Source of the DNA: JAZLIT01 sp045617525
GTDB lineage: Bacteria; Bacillota; Bacilli; Bacillales_A; Planococcaceae
Direction of reading: 5' to 3'
Length of the DNA stretch: 22,729 bases
NCBI GenBank assembly: GCA_045617525.1
Contig: JAZLIT010000123.1
Span: 1 to 22,729, forward strand
Shown: positions 14,710 through 21,640 of the stretch, piece by piece
How the letters are laid out: the number at the start of each line of letters is the position of its first letter
How positions within the stretch are numbered: position 1 is the first letter of the stretch
Program-made: the position numbers and the translations under genes
The notes under the pieces: model-generated
What the model was told of the DNA's origin: nothing
The model's database searches: none
The model's input: only the letters and a program-made list of their open reading frames with translations

Positions 14710-15915
14710 CTAATTGATTACATTATGCTCATATAAATATTCATAAGAAATATCGATAAATAAATACTCGTTTTCCTTCAGTGCCATTGAAAATGTACGC
14801 GTTAATTCGCCCGTTTCAATATCGATATAGCTTTGTGAAAGCTCCCCTTTTAAATCATTACGCATTTTAATAATATTCATTAAGTAATAAGGGCGCCAGC
14901 TCCAGTTCTTACCTTTCGTCTCTGGCTGCTCTATCCACTGCCCTTCACGTCGTACAATATTTGATGTCGTTTGGAACCCCTCGCCATCACAAATATATAA
15001 GCGGAATGCAAATGAATCGAAGCGTTCTCCTAGTTTATACATCGAAGCAATTTGAGTGCTATTCGGTTGAATATCCTCTACAGTTTGAAGAATTTGACGC
15101 TCCAATAATTTTAATTGCTCATACTTTTGCTCCAATTGCTTTTTCTCGGTCGCAATAAATTGCTCGCACTCCTTTTTAAAGCGCTCCTTCAGAGTATCTG
15201 GAGCAATAAATCCACTTTGAGGTCCTTCTAAATATTCCCCTTTATAATAACGCGCGCCTGTTTTCCACCCTTGTTGAAGCTGATAACTAGTTTCAATTTT
15301 CTCTATTAAAAGCGAAGCACCAATTTTAAATGCTAGTGAACGAATCGTCGAAAATACGGGGTTACGTGCACCCCATCTATTATAATTTAATTGATTAATA
15401 TTTATTTTCAATACAGTTGGCTCAAGTAATAAAATATGCTCCAGATGACTTGAAGGTCCTACCTCATTTAATGCCACTTTGATACCAAAAGTTTTAAAAT
15501 AACGCATCATATGATGTAATGACTTAATATCACCTGCATACATATGCTCCTTCATCACAAGCATTACATTTGATAAACGGCCTTCACCAAGTGTCTCTAA
15601 CAACATTTGTAGGAAGTTTTCCCCAATGTCATGCATTAATAAATCAGGATTACATGGTACATATAAATCTATATTTTGTAATTCATGTTTCATTGATTCA
15701 ATCGCTTGCTTTACTACGATTAGCTCAATTTCAGCTCGTATTTCAATCGGAACATCGACAGCACTTGTAACTGCTTCAATATTAATTATTTTCTCGCCAT
15801 CTTTAATTTGCCCAATTATTTCATACGCAACAATTTCATGTTGATCTGCACTGTAAATTGGCTCATATAAAACTTCAACTTGATCTAACCTATCTAACAC
15901 TTTTAATGCATCCAT
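14710..15915 (-). CDS. ykuI: YkuI-like EAL-domain protein with degenerate active site
   Basis: A 401-aa cytosolic protein with an N-terminal EAL domain (about 1-245), a helical linker (about 250-290) and a C-terminal PAS-like YkuI_C domain (about 295-395, with KNWSWRPYYLMNIIKMRN). Size and layout match B. subtilis YkuI. EAL domains hydrolyse cyclic di-GMP using a set of acidic metal ligands. Here the Glu of the EAL motif remains (E32, YEIIG) and E205 (IEKIE) remains. The Asn ligand appears as P87 (or nearby), the Glu of the ExTE motif as V120 (LVMKEH), the first Asp of the DDFG-type motif as N150 (LNEVG), the KID Asp as N172, and the conserved Gln before Gly as K225. Hydrolysis is therefore unlikely; a binding or scaffold role is inferred. 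The ATG at 15915 follows AGGAGG. An upstream in-frame start would lie inside the promoter. Confidence 0.9.
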   Translation of the reverse strand: MDALKVLDRLDQVEVLYEPIYSADQHEIVAYEIIGQIKDGEKIINIEAVTSAVDVPIEIRAEIELIVVKQAIESMKHELQNIDLYVPCNPDLLMHDIGENFLQMLLETLGEGRLSNVMLVMKEHMYAGDIKSLHHMMRYFKTFGIKVALNEVGPSSHLEHILLLEPTVLKININQLNYNRWGARNPVFSTIRSLAFKIGASLLIEKIETSYQLQQGWKTGARYYKGEYLEGPQSGFIAPDTLKERFKKECEQFIATEKKQLEQKYEQLKLLERQILQTVEDIQPNSTQIASMYKLGERFDSFAFRLYICDGEGFQTTSNIVRREGQWIEQPETKGKNWSWRPYYLMNIIKMRNDLKGELSQSYIDIETGELTRTFSMALKENEYLFIDISYEYLYEHNVIN

Positions 15916-15945
15916 TTTATAGCCTCCTATATAAGCCTTAAAACA

Positions 15946-15974
15946 ATCATAAATCATCTTGTTTTTTTTATCAA
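15946..15974 (-). promoter_or_regulatory. Sigma-A promoter of the ykuI-like gene
   Basis: On the minus strand: TTGATA (15974-15969), a 17-bp spacer, then TATGAT (15951-15946). Close to consensus; the leader is about 25 nt. This places the transcription start after the upstream ATG at 15957 and supports the start at 15915. Confidence 0.75.
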
Positions 15975-16059
15975 AATAATCTTATAATTCACCTCTTATA
16001 TCAGACGTTTTCAGTTGGATTAAGTTACTTATGTGCCACCAAAATGATTTACTCATAAA

Positions 16060-16107
16060 AAATCCCCTTTTGATTTAATGCTTTACAACATTCAAAATCA
16101 AAAGAGG
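16060..16107 (-). terminator. Orphan hairpin with minus-strand T tract between yutM and ykuI
   Basis: CTTTTGATTT (16067-16076) pairs perfectly with AAATCAAAAG (16095-16104). A second short stem, AATG/CATT, lies inside around an 8-nt loop. On the minus strand the stem is followed by GGGGATTTTTTATG, so it looks like a terminator. It lies after the stronger yutM terminator and before the ykuI promoter, so it may be a back-up terminator or the end of an unannotated short transcript. I see no gene in 16108-16172. Confidence 0.6.
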
Positions 16108-16172
16108 CTCAATTTAACCTACTATAAAATTTCATGAATTATGACTTATCGTATTGAGGTATGTACATTAGG

Positions 16173-16229
16173 AAAAAAAGCCTTCCTTATTTCATATGTT
16201 TTTTCAACATACAAAACAAGAAGGCTTCT
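16173..16229 (-). terminator. Terminator of yutM
   Basis: AAGCCTTC (16178-16185) pairs with GAAGGCTT (16220-16227) at the base of a long imperfect hairpin. An inner CATATGTT/AACATA pairing extends it. On the minus strand seven T residues follow. Confidence 0.8.
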
Positions 16230-16241
16230 TTAGGTCCAAAT

Positions 16242-16616
16242 TTACTCACATACTTGTGGTTCACTTTCACGTACAGCTGATTTAAACGAAGACCCACAGC
16301 CACATGAAGCAATTGCATTCGGATTTTCGATAGTAAAGCCACCGCCCATTAGCGATTGCTTGAAATCAATTTTTGTGCCTTCGATTATTGGGGCATCTTC
16401 TTTTGCTACGATTAACTCGATGTCATGCTGTGTATCAAAATAATCCTTTTCGTTGTCTGCCTTATCAAATGCCATTCCATAAGAAAGGCCACTACAGCCA
16501 CCGCCTTTTACTGCAATCCGAAGAAAAGCTCCCTCTTCTTCATTATGTTTTTGCATCTCTTTAATTTGAAATGCTGCCGATTCTGTAATAATTACTACTT
16601 GCTTCTTGTCGCTCAT
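16242..16616 (-). CDS. yutM: A-type iron-sulfur carrier (HesB/IscA/SufA family, YutM)
   Basis: A 124-aa small protein that carries or delivers Fe-S clusters during assembly. The three conserved cysteines are present: C41 in GGGCSGLSYG, and C105 and C107 in SCGCGSSF near the C-terminus. The frame stays open upstream to 16685, but the ATG at 16616 has AAGGAAGGGTGA in front and gives the normal family length (about 120 aa). The extra 23 residues would include two atypical cysteines. In B. subtilis yutM also lies near yumB, yutI and yuzD, which supports a shared Fe-S and redox setting. Its own terminator follows. Confidence 0.94.
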   Translation of the reverse strand: MSDKKQVVIITESAAFQIKEMQKHNEEEGAFLRIAVKGGGCSGLSYGMAFDKADNEKDYFDTQHDIELIVAKEDAPIIEGTKIDFKQSLMGGGFTIENPNAIASCGCGSSFKSAVRESEPQVCE

Positions 16617-16737
16617 CCGAATCACCCTTCCTTGTATCCTTATCATATCAATTAAGAACGTTTTTTGACAACAAATGCGATCCATAAAAAATAAGTAAAA
16701 AGGGCTATTTTATACTAATTTTTGCATAATAACTTTA

Positions 16738-16746
16738 TGATATAAT
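16738..16746 (+). promoter_or_regulatory. Extended -10 promoter of the DUF2225 gene
   Basis: TGATATAAT (TG at 16738-16739, TATAAT at 16741-16746) lies 35 bp before the ATG at 16781. No strong -35 is seen, as is common for extended -10 promoters. The same 9-bp sequence occurs upstream of yuiD. Confidence 0.55.
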
Positions 16747-16780
16747 AGTATTAATATTTACATAGAGAGGTCTGATAAAA

Positions 16781-17491
16781 ATGGAAATTTCTCCTTTTTA
16801 CGAAAAAAGTATGACATGTATAAATTGCAAAAAAGACTTCCCTACTTTAAAAGTACGTACAAAAAGCGTTCGCGTTATGCATTCTGAGTCAGATTTCCAA
16901 CCAATATATGCTGACGACCAAGTTAATGCATTATCTTACAATGTTTTCGTTTGCGAACATTGTGGATTTTCATTTACTGAGGATTTCACTAAGTATTTTG
17001 CCCCGGGTGTTGCAGAAGATATCCAAAAACAAATTACAAGTAAATGGATCCATCACGATTTCAAAGGTGAGCGTTCAATTTCACAAGCAATCCAAGCGTA
17101 TAAGTTAGCCTTTTTATGTGCAACACTAAAAAAAGAAAAATTTGTGATTACGGCTGGACTAGCCCTTCGCCTTACATGGTTATATCGTGGACTTAAATCA
17201 GAAAATCAAGAAAAACGCTTTATGCAAATTTCTCGCGATCATTATTTGGAATCCTATTCAAATGAAGATTATACAAGTACTCAAATGTCGGGGGTACGCG
17301 TCATGTATATGATTGGCGAGCTTTCCCGTAGACTAGGGGACTATACAAATGCAAGCCGTTTCTTCTCTCGCGTAATTGAGAATCAACGTGATGGTGGTGA
17401 GGCAAAGCTTGTTGATATGGCGAAAGAACAATGGGAGCTTGTACGTCAAGCACGTGGCCAACACTCGGAAATTAAAGCTGAAGAAGCTTAA
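16781..17491 (+). CDS. DUF2225 protein with zinc-ribbon-like cysteines and TPR-like helices
   Basis: A 236-aa soluble protein of the DUF2225 family. Two CxxC knuckles are visible: C13/C16 (TCINC) and C58/C61 (FVCEHC). They could bind one zinc. The rest is helical, with repeated patterns such as YKLAFLCATLKKEK and LSRRLGDYTNASRFFSRVIENQ that look like tetratricopeptide units, a protein-contact fold. No catalytic motif is seen and the function is unknown. The ATG at 16781 follows AGAGAGG about 10 nt upstream. It is a single gene between yutM and yutI, divergent from yutM, with its own terminator. An RNA or protein quality-control role would be guesswork. Confidence 0.85.
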   Translation: MEISPFYEKSMTCINCKKDFPTLKVRTKSVRVMHSESDFQPIYADDQVNALSYNVFVCEHCGFSFTEDFTKYFAPGVAEDIQKQITSKWIHHDFKGERSISQAIQAYKLAFLCATLKKEKFVITAGLALRLTWLYRGLKSENQEKRFMQISRDHYLESYSNEDYTSTQMSGVRVMYMIGELSRRLGDYTNASRFFSRVIENQRDGGEAKLVDMAKEQWELVRQARGQHSEIKAEEA

Positions 17492-17526
17492 AAGAGATCG
17501 GCATTGTATGCCGACCTCTTTTATTT
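17490..17526 (+). terminator. Terminator of the DUF2225 gene
   Basis: AAAAGAG (17490-17496) and TCGGCAT (17498-17504) pair with ATGCCGA (17508-17514) and CTCTTTT (17516-17522) around a 3-nt loop with one mismatch, then TATTTTT. The stem begins at the stop codon. Confidence 0.92.
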
Positions 17527-17598
17527 TTGAATAGAAGTAATCTTCTCTCCATAAGTATGAACTTAATTTTACGCTTAACGCGCTTCATGCATTTTTAA

Positions 17599-17835
17599 TT
17601 AAAATACTTGTTCTACTTCTACAATTCCTGGAACCTCTTCTAAAAGTGCGCGTTCAATACCCGCTTTTAGTGTGATTGTTGAAGATGGGCAGCTACCGCA
17701 TGCACCTAATAAACGTAGTTTAACAACACCGTCTTCAATGTCTACTAGTTCACAATCTCCTCCGTCACGTAATAAAAACGGACGCAATTTATCTAAAACT
17801 TCTTGTACTTGTTCATGTTGTTCAACTTCTGTCAT
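17599..17835 (-). CDS. yutI: NifU C-terminal-domain Fe-S scaffold (YutI)
   Basis: A 78-aa protein that consists only of the NifU-like (Nfu) domain, which holds a Fe-S cluster between two subunits and passes it to target proteins. The signature GACGSCPSST contains the two cluster cysteines, C46 and C49. LRPFLLRDGGDCEL near residue 17 is the other conserved stretch. The ATG at 17835 has GAGGAG upstream. It is divergent from yuzD across 83 bp with overlapping promoters. The same pair and orientation occur in B. subtilis. The call is secure. Confidence 0.95.
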   Translation of the reverse strand: MTEVEQHEQVQEVLDKLRPFLLRDGGDCELVDIEDGVVKLRLLGACGSCPSSTITLKAGIERALLEEVPGIVEVEQVF

Positions 17836-17840
17836 TTTTC

Positions 17841-17890
17841 TCGACTCCTCTCACTAAAATTATTATAATGTGAAGGAGTAAAAAAATCCA
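17841..17890. promoter_or_regulatory. Overlapping divergent promoters and inverted repeat between yutI and yuzD
   Basis: The plus strand has TCGACT (17841-17846), a 17-bp spacer and TATAAT (17864-17869) towards yuzD. The minus strand has TATAAT (17867-17862) with a weak TGGATT -35 towards yutI. An inverted repeat, ACTCCT-C-TCAC (17844-17854) and GTGA-AGGAGT (17870-17879), encloses both -10 boxes and includes the yutI ribosome site. Confidence 0.55.
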
Positions 17891-17918
17891 TTATTGAATA
17901 GCGAAAGGTCGGTATAAA

Positions 17919-18248
17919 ATGGAGAAAAATTATCCAATGATCGAAATTTTTGGTGCGGACATTATTTGTGCGAGCTGTGTGAACGCGCCCTCTTCTAAAG
18001 ATACATACGAATGGCTTGAGGCAGCAATTAGCAGAAAATATCCAGAACACCCCTTTTCAATCCGTTTTATCGATATCGAATCTCCTTTAACGGATGCACG
18101 TGAGCAAGATTTTGCAGCACGCATCGCAGAAGATGAATACTTTTATCCACTCGTGTTAATTAATGATGAAGTAGTAGGTGAAGGCTACATACAAATTAAG
18201 CCTGTCTTCACAAAATTAGAAAGCTTAGGTTTTACGTCCGTTGACTAA
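17919..18248 (+). CDS. yuzD: YuzD-family protein (DUF1462) with CxxC motif
   Basis: A 109-aa protein matching YuzD, a thioredoxin-fold-like family of unknown function. The first strand (MIEIFGADIIC) leads straight into C17-A-S-C20, like a redox active site or metal site. A helix and the strand FSIRFIDIE follow, then YPLVLINDEVVGEG, which resembles the cis-Pro region of thioredoxins. The ATG at 17919 follows AAAGGTCGG; an ATG at codon 7 is the alternative. It is divergent from the Fe-S scaffold yutI, as in B. subtilis, which suggests a link to Fe-S or thiol metabolism (inference). An IS remnant begins 8 bp after its stop codon. Confidence 0.9.
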   Translation: MEKNYPMIEIFGADIICASCVNAPSSKDTYEWLEAAISRKYPEHPFSIRFIDIESPLTDAREQDFAARIAEDEYFYPLVLINDEVVGEGYIQIKPVFTKLESLGFTSVD

Positions 18249-18275
18249 ATAAAAAAGGCTCTATGTAAAATGTTG

Positions 18276-18313
18276 GGGTGTACCTGGAATTAGTCATTAA
18301 TTTCAGTACACCC
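18276..18313. terminator. Hairpin at the left end of the IS remnant, possible yuzD terminator
   Basis: GGGTGTA (18276-18282), CTG and GAATTA pair with TAATTT, CAG and TACACCC (18307-18313). The loop is 5 nt, with one bulged C. Only a weak T stretch (TTTCT) follows. It may end the yuzD transcript or block outside transcription into the IS. Confidence 0.45.
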
Positions 18314-18327
18314 TTTCTCACGAATGG

Positions 18328-18543
18328 CGTTGATTGGAGCTCCGTGGGCCCGAGGGCCAGCAGGATGCTGGTCATGGAAGCGTTGCGCTCACGACGAGCG
18401 CGCTCTTAGCTTCCCTACCTATTTCTTTAGGGCACGGCTCCAACTATCTAATTCCCTGCCTTTACGGAGGCAGAAAATTAGCGGATTTTCCGCACGGGCT
18501 GAGGTCCCCTGGAAGTCGCGGTCCCCCTCCGCTCCAATCAACG
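18328..18543. repeat. GC-rich structured 216-bp element with perfect 13-bp terminal inverted repeats
   Basis: CGTTGATTGGAGC (18328-18340) and GCTCCAATCAACG (18531-18543) are perfect inverted ends. Inside lie several local hairpins: GGCCAGCA/TGCTGGTC, GCGCTC/GAGCGC, CTGCCT/AGGCAG and GCGGA/TCCGC. Base content is clearly richer in GC than the surroundings. The ends resemble a family of interspersed repeats I recall from Bacillaceae genomes (TTGATTGGAGCGGA-type). No protein is encoded. It is nested in the IS remnant and abuts the point where the transposase frame stops. Confidence 0.65.
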
Positions 18544-18547
18544 AGTA

Positions 18548-18832
18548 CTATCCAAGGTGATTTCCGCTCATTTTATATACTCTACTTAATAAAACCTTTG
18601 CTTTAAAATGATCATGCTTTCTAAATATCAAACAGTGGCAGCGGGATTCGAAGGAAGAAAAGGATTTTACAGTTGTAAAAGCTGGATTCAATTCCTTAAA
18701 TCGAAGAATGATTGTTGAAGGCGAAGTGCCTAAAACATCCGTAGCTTCCTTAAAAGTCTTCGTTTTTACAGAACGAATAAAAAAGGATTGTTAAACGTCA
18801 AACCACTTTAAATGCTTGACCTTTTCTTTTTT
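18548..18832 (-). pseudogene. ISL3-family transposase fragment, broken
   Basis: On the minus strand one frame reads VKHLKWFDV, then TAA (18793-18791), then continues in frame with FFIRSVKTKTFKEATDVLG and TSPSTIILRFKELNPAF. These match two known parts of ISL3 transposases: the IKHLKWFE segment after the zinc-binding region, and the helix-turn-helix (IRSIKAKTFKEV... GTS..TV.RRF). In an intact enzyme about 60 residues separate them, so an internal deletion is present as well as the stop. The frame ends at a TAG (18550-18548) just before the structured element. The DDE catalytic domain is missing. It is non-functional. Confidence 0.75.
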
Positions 18833-18888
18833 CTGCACAAAATTGAGTGGATACCCCAACAAAATAGTATAGAGCCTTTAAATTGAAT

Positions 18889-18932
18889 GAACCCCCACTA
18901 GTTTTGCATTGCCGCAAAAGTTGTGGGGGTTC
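18889..18932. terminator. Terminator of the phosphodiester glycosidase-SLH gene
   Basis: GAACCCCCAC (18889-18898) pairs perfectly with GTGGGGGTTC (18923-18932), and TTTTGC pairs with GCAAAA inside. The T tract is modest on either strand. It lies just past the minus-strand stop codon. Confidence 0.8.
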
Positions 18933-18938
18933 AGTTTA

Positions 18939-21431
18939 TTATTTAGTGATGATACGGTCTAAGAATACTGCAAATTCTGCACGAGAAATTGCTTTATCCG
19001 GTCGATACGTATTATCTGGGAATCCTGTCGTTAACTTATTGGCAACAAGCACTTGAATATTACCATATGCCCAATGTGATTTGCTCACATCCTTAAATGC
19101 AATATCCGTCGTACCCGTTAATTTATACGTACGCTGTAAAATCGTTGCCATCTCGGCGCGTGTTAATTTACCGTCAGGGCTAAATTTACCTGCTTCACGT
19201 CCTGTTAAAATACCTGCTTCAGCAACTGCTTGAATGGCATCGAATGCAAAGTGTGTTTTACTTACATCAGAGAACGCTGTTGCTTTCGTTGCTTTAATTT
19301 TTAGTTCACGTGCAATAATTGTTGCCGCTTCCGCACGCGTAATTTGTTGGTCGGTCTTAAATGTACCATCTGTGTAACCTTTGATTAACTCTAGTTTATT
19401 TAAGTTTTCAATAGCTGCAATCGCCCAGTGATTAGGCGCAACATCTGTATAAACTGTTTCCTTGTGGTTATCCATATATACAGCCTGTAGTTTATCAAAG
19501 TAAAGAACGCCTTTTCCTACTGCCGCGCTTGATGGGTTCGCCACATAAATACGGTCAAATTTGATTGGTGTAGCAATATCCTTTGGAATATCTGCCGTTA
19601 CATATTTCCACCCTGTCCAATTTAGACCTTCCTGATTTGTGAAGTCAATTGTGTGTTTAGTTCCTTCACCATCAATAATAACTCCGCGAAGCCAATTTGA
19701 TGCACCGTCACCGTATACCCAAACCCCTAGATTTTTAGGTTTGCTCGTAATTGCAATTGGCTTTTTAGCGACTACATAAGCTGCTTTTGTGCCCTCTTCT
19801 ACTTTTGTGAAATCATATGAAAGCGCTAAACTTGCCTTACCATCACGTGCATAGATTGAGTTCGCTGCGTGTGATGCAGTTGCTTTCGCTGTTTCCACAG
19901 TCCAGTTTTGCGCAATGTCAAAACTATCGATTATTTCAGGCTCTTTTGGTGGGTTCGTAACCGTTACATCAACCGTTACTGTAACGTCATCGTACGTACC
20001 GATCAACTGCCCTTTACCTTCAGATTTTGCAATGAACTTCTTGCCATCCATTACGCCCATATCCCCTTGAACCGTCCAGTTAATCTGAGCTGCATCGATC
20101 CATAGCGGATTTATATATTCGTCATACGCGCTTTTGACGCTTAATGTCACAGTTTCATCCGTCGCCATAGTTAGAGCAGTTTCATTCATACGAATTAATT
20201 TCGTCTTACCCGCTGGCGCTGTATTGACTACTTGTAAAATAGCAGAAACGCCGATTTCACTGCCATTAGAAGGTTTATTCACTAAAATCGGTGAATAGCC
20301 ACCCTGCTGACGCACGACCATCGCCGTTGAGCCACCGCCATCTAAGTTAATAGCTGCAGTCGCACCCATTGAAATTAAATAGGCTGCTAAATCTTTTAAA
20401 CTCGTACCATTACTATGCCCCTTTTGACGTCCATCCACCGTCACGAAAAATAGCTTTTCGCCCGTAGCATCCACTGCCACTGCAGTACGTGGATGACGTG
20501 ACGAAGCAAAGGAAGAAGATGTCGGCATTGAAATATTCACTTGGCCATCCTTCACAAGTAGTGGTCCACCCGCTAAAATAAACTGCGCATCTTGCCATTT
20601 CTGGTCAATTTGAAATGTTGCTTGAATAGGTGCACCTACTTGAATACTACTTAATTGCTCAGCTAGCGCTTTATTTTGAATGGAAATTACATAGCCATTT
20701 TTCGGCACCGCAGAATTACCTGGTTGCCCGTAAACTGTCTTGCTCTTCACTGTTCCAGCTAATACGTCACCAAATTTTAATGTTTTCGTGCCTTGCACAA
20801 CGTTTTCTACGACAATTTCCATGCCCCATTCATTTGTGCCTGTATTTGCCTTGTTTTCGGTGAAAATGACAATATTATTATTATCACGTGTCCCATCGAT
20901 TTTATCGATTGGATATGACTTACCTTCAACCTCAAATATATGGTTCATTTTATAATAGTCGGCGATTGCCTTACCTGTGCTAGAAATCCCAAATGCCACA
21001 GGATTTTGCGTTGGACTTTCTGTAGTCGCCCCTAAAATTCCGTAATTTATAATTTCATTATTTTGAGCCAATAAATTTGCTGGCATACGGTTTGATAAGA
21101 AAAAGGCTGCATTAATCGCCCCAACAACGCGATGCCCCTCCGCATTATTTGCTTTGGCCAAATTAGTCGTCGTTCTTAATGAATTGATTGGATTTGGAAT
21201 ACCCATCTCAATTTTCGTATTTGGATTTTTTAGGTCAATATCGAGAATATTCACAAATTGTCGAATTGAACCTGATTCATATGTATTTTGACTATGTATA
21301 ACTTGTGGTGAAACTTCTGTTTTCGTCTCATTTATTTTTGTGTCGAAATTTCCTGCCTGTGTAATGCCAGATAAAATCGAAAATTGAAATAAAAGAACGC
21401 CGATCCCTACAATACTTATTTTCCTAAACAC
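18939..21431 (-). CDS. Secreted phosphodiester glycosidase (NAGPA domain) with three SLH domains
   Basis: An 830-aa surface protein. A signal peptide (MFRKISIVGIG... to ITQA) is followed by a NAGPA/phosphodiester-glycosidase domain (about 95-405) with GAINAAFF, AGGPLL (287-292), RHPRTAVAVD (312-321) and the hallmark LDGGGSTAM (363-371). A bacterial Ig-like region (about 410-490) follows, then a carbohydrate-binding-like beta domain (about 490-655). Three SLH repeats (about 660-830, with ITRAEAATII, LTRAEMATIL and ISRAEFAVFL) bind pyruvylated cell-wall polymer. NAGPA enzymes remove GlcNAc from phosphodiester-linked sugars; a cell-wall glycopolymer substrate is inferred. A TTG at 21446 overlaps the GGAG site, so the GTG at 21431, 9 nt after GGAG, is the start. 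It is divergent from another SLH gene. Confidence 0.93.
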   Translation of the reverse strand: MFRKISIVGIGVLLFQFSILSGITQAGNFDTKINETKTEVSPQVIHSQNTYESGSIRQFVNILDIDLKNPNTKIEMGIPNPINSLRTTTNLAKANNAEGHRVVGAINAAFFLSNRMPANLLAQNNEIINYGILGATTESPTQNPVAFGISSTGKAIADYYKMNHIFEVEGKSYPIDKIDGTRDNNNIVIFTENKANTGTNEWGMEIVVENVVQGTKTLKFGDVLAGTVKSKTVYGQPGNSAVPKNGYVISIQNKALAEQLSSIQVGAPIQATFQIDQKWQDAQFILAGGPLLVKDGQVNISMPTSSSFASSRHPRTAVAVDATGEKLFFVTVDGRQKGHSNGTSLKDLAAYLISMGATAAINLDGGGSTAMVVRQQGGYSPILVNKPSNGSEIGVSAILQVVNTAPAGKTKLIRMNETALTMATDETVTLSVKSAYDEYINPLWIDAAQINWTVQGDMGVMDGKKFIAKSEGKGQLIGTYDDVTVTVDVTVTNPPKEPEIIDSFDIAQNWTVETAKATASHAANSIYARDGKASLALSYDFTKVEEGTKAAYVVAKKPIAITSKPKNLGVWVYGDGASNWLRGVIIDGEGTKHTIDFTNQEGLNWTGWKYVTADIPKDIATPIKFDRIYVANPSSAAVGKGVLYFDKLQAVYMDNHKETVYTDVAPNHWAIAAIENLNKLELIKGYTDGTFKTDQQITRAEAATIIARELKIKATKATAFSDVSKTHFAFDAIQAVAEAGILTGREAGKFSPDGKLTRAEMATILQRTYKLTGTTDIAFKDVSKSHWAYGNIQVLVANKLTTGFPDNTYRPDKAISRAEFAVFLDRIITK

Positions 21432-21491
21432 TTGCAACCACTCCAATTTATTCTAAAATATAGTAAGACTATAACACATCTATTTTCAAAA

Positions 21492-21521
21492 TTGACAAGT
21501 TTTCTACTATTTTAATAGATT
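21492..21521 (+). promoter_or_regulatory. Possible promoter of the SLH protein gene
   Basis: A perfect TTGACA (21492-21497), an 18-bp spacer and TAGATT (21516-21521), 120 bp before the ATG. The -10 is only 4 of 6. On the minus strand the same 195-bp intergenic region holds TTGTCA and TTATAG with an 18-bp spacer, towards the glycosidase gene. Confidence 0.4.
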
Positions 21522-21640
21522 ACGAAAAAAGTAATGGTAATAAAAGTCTATGTTTTGTAGGATTAAAAAGAAACAATTAAAAGTAGGAATAGCAATATGA
21601 ATATAGTATTAATGCAATCTACTTTGAAAAGGAGCCAATC

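Larger units (their letters stand above)
18257..18876 (-). mobile_element. Decayed ISL3-type insertion sequence remnant
   Basis: The ends are inverted repeats. The left end begins GGCTCTAT, then 7 nt, then GTTGGGGT (18257-18279). The right end, read on the minus strand, begins GGCTCTAT, then 8 nt, then GTTGGGGT (18876-18853). GGCTCT-type termini are typical of ISL3 elements. A minus-strand remnant of an ISL3 transposase lies inside the right half. The element is about 620 bp, against roughly 1.4 kb for an intact one, so most of the transposase gene is gone. The 8-bp flanks (ATAAAAAA and TTTAAATT) do not match, so no target duplication is preserved. Confidence 0.75.

Noticed and set aside
18324..18606. 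Two plus-strand open frames of 78 and 90 codons
   Set aside because: They lie across the GC-rich structured element, lack ribosome sites and show no protein-like pattern.
18612..18794. Plus-strand open frame ending at 18794 that looks coherent (contains KAGFNSLNRRMIVEGE)
   Set aside because: The opposite strand carries recognisable ISL3 transposase sequence over the same bases, so this is its antisense shadow; it also lacks a start and ribosome site.
18249..18884. Target-site duplication around the IS remnant
   Set aside because: The 8-bp flanks ATAAAAAA and TTTAAATT do not match, and shifting the borders by a few bases does not help.
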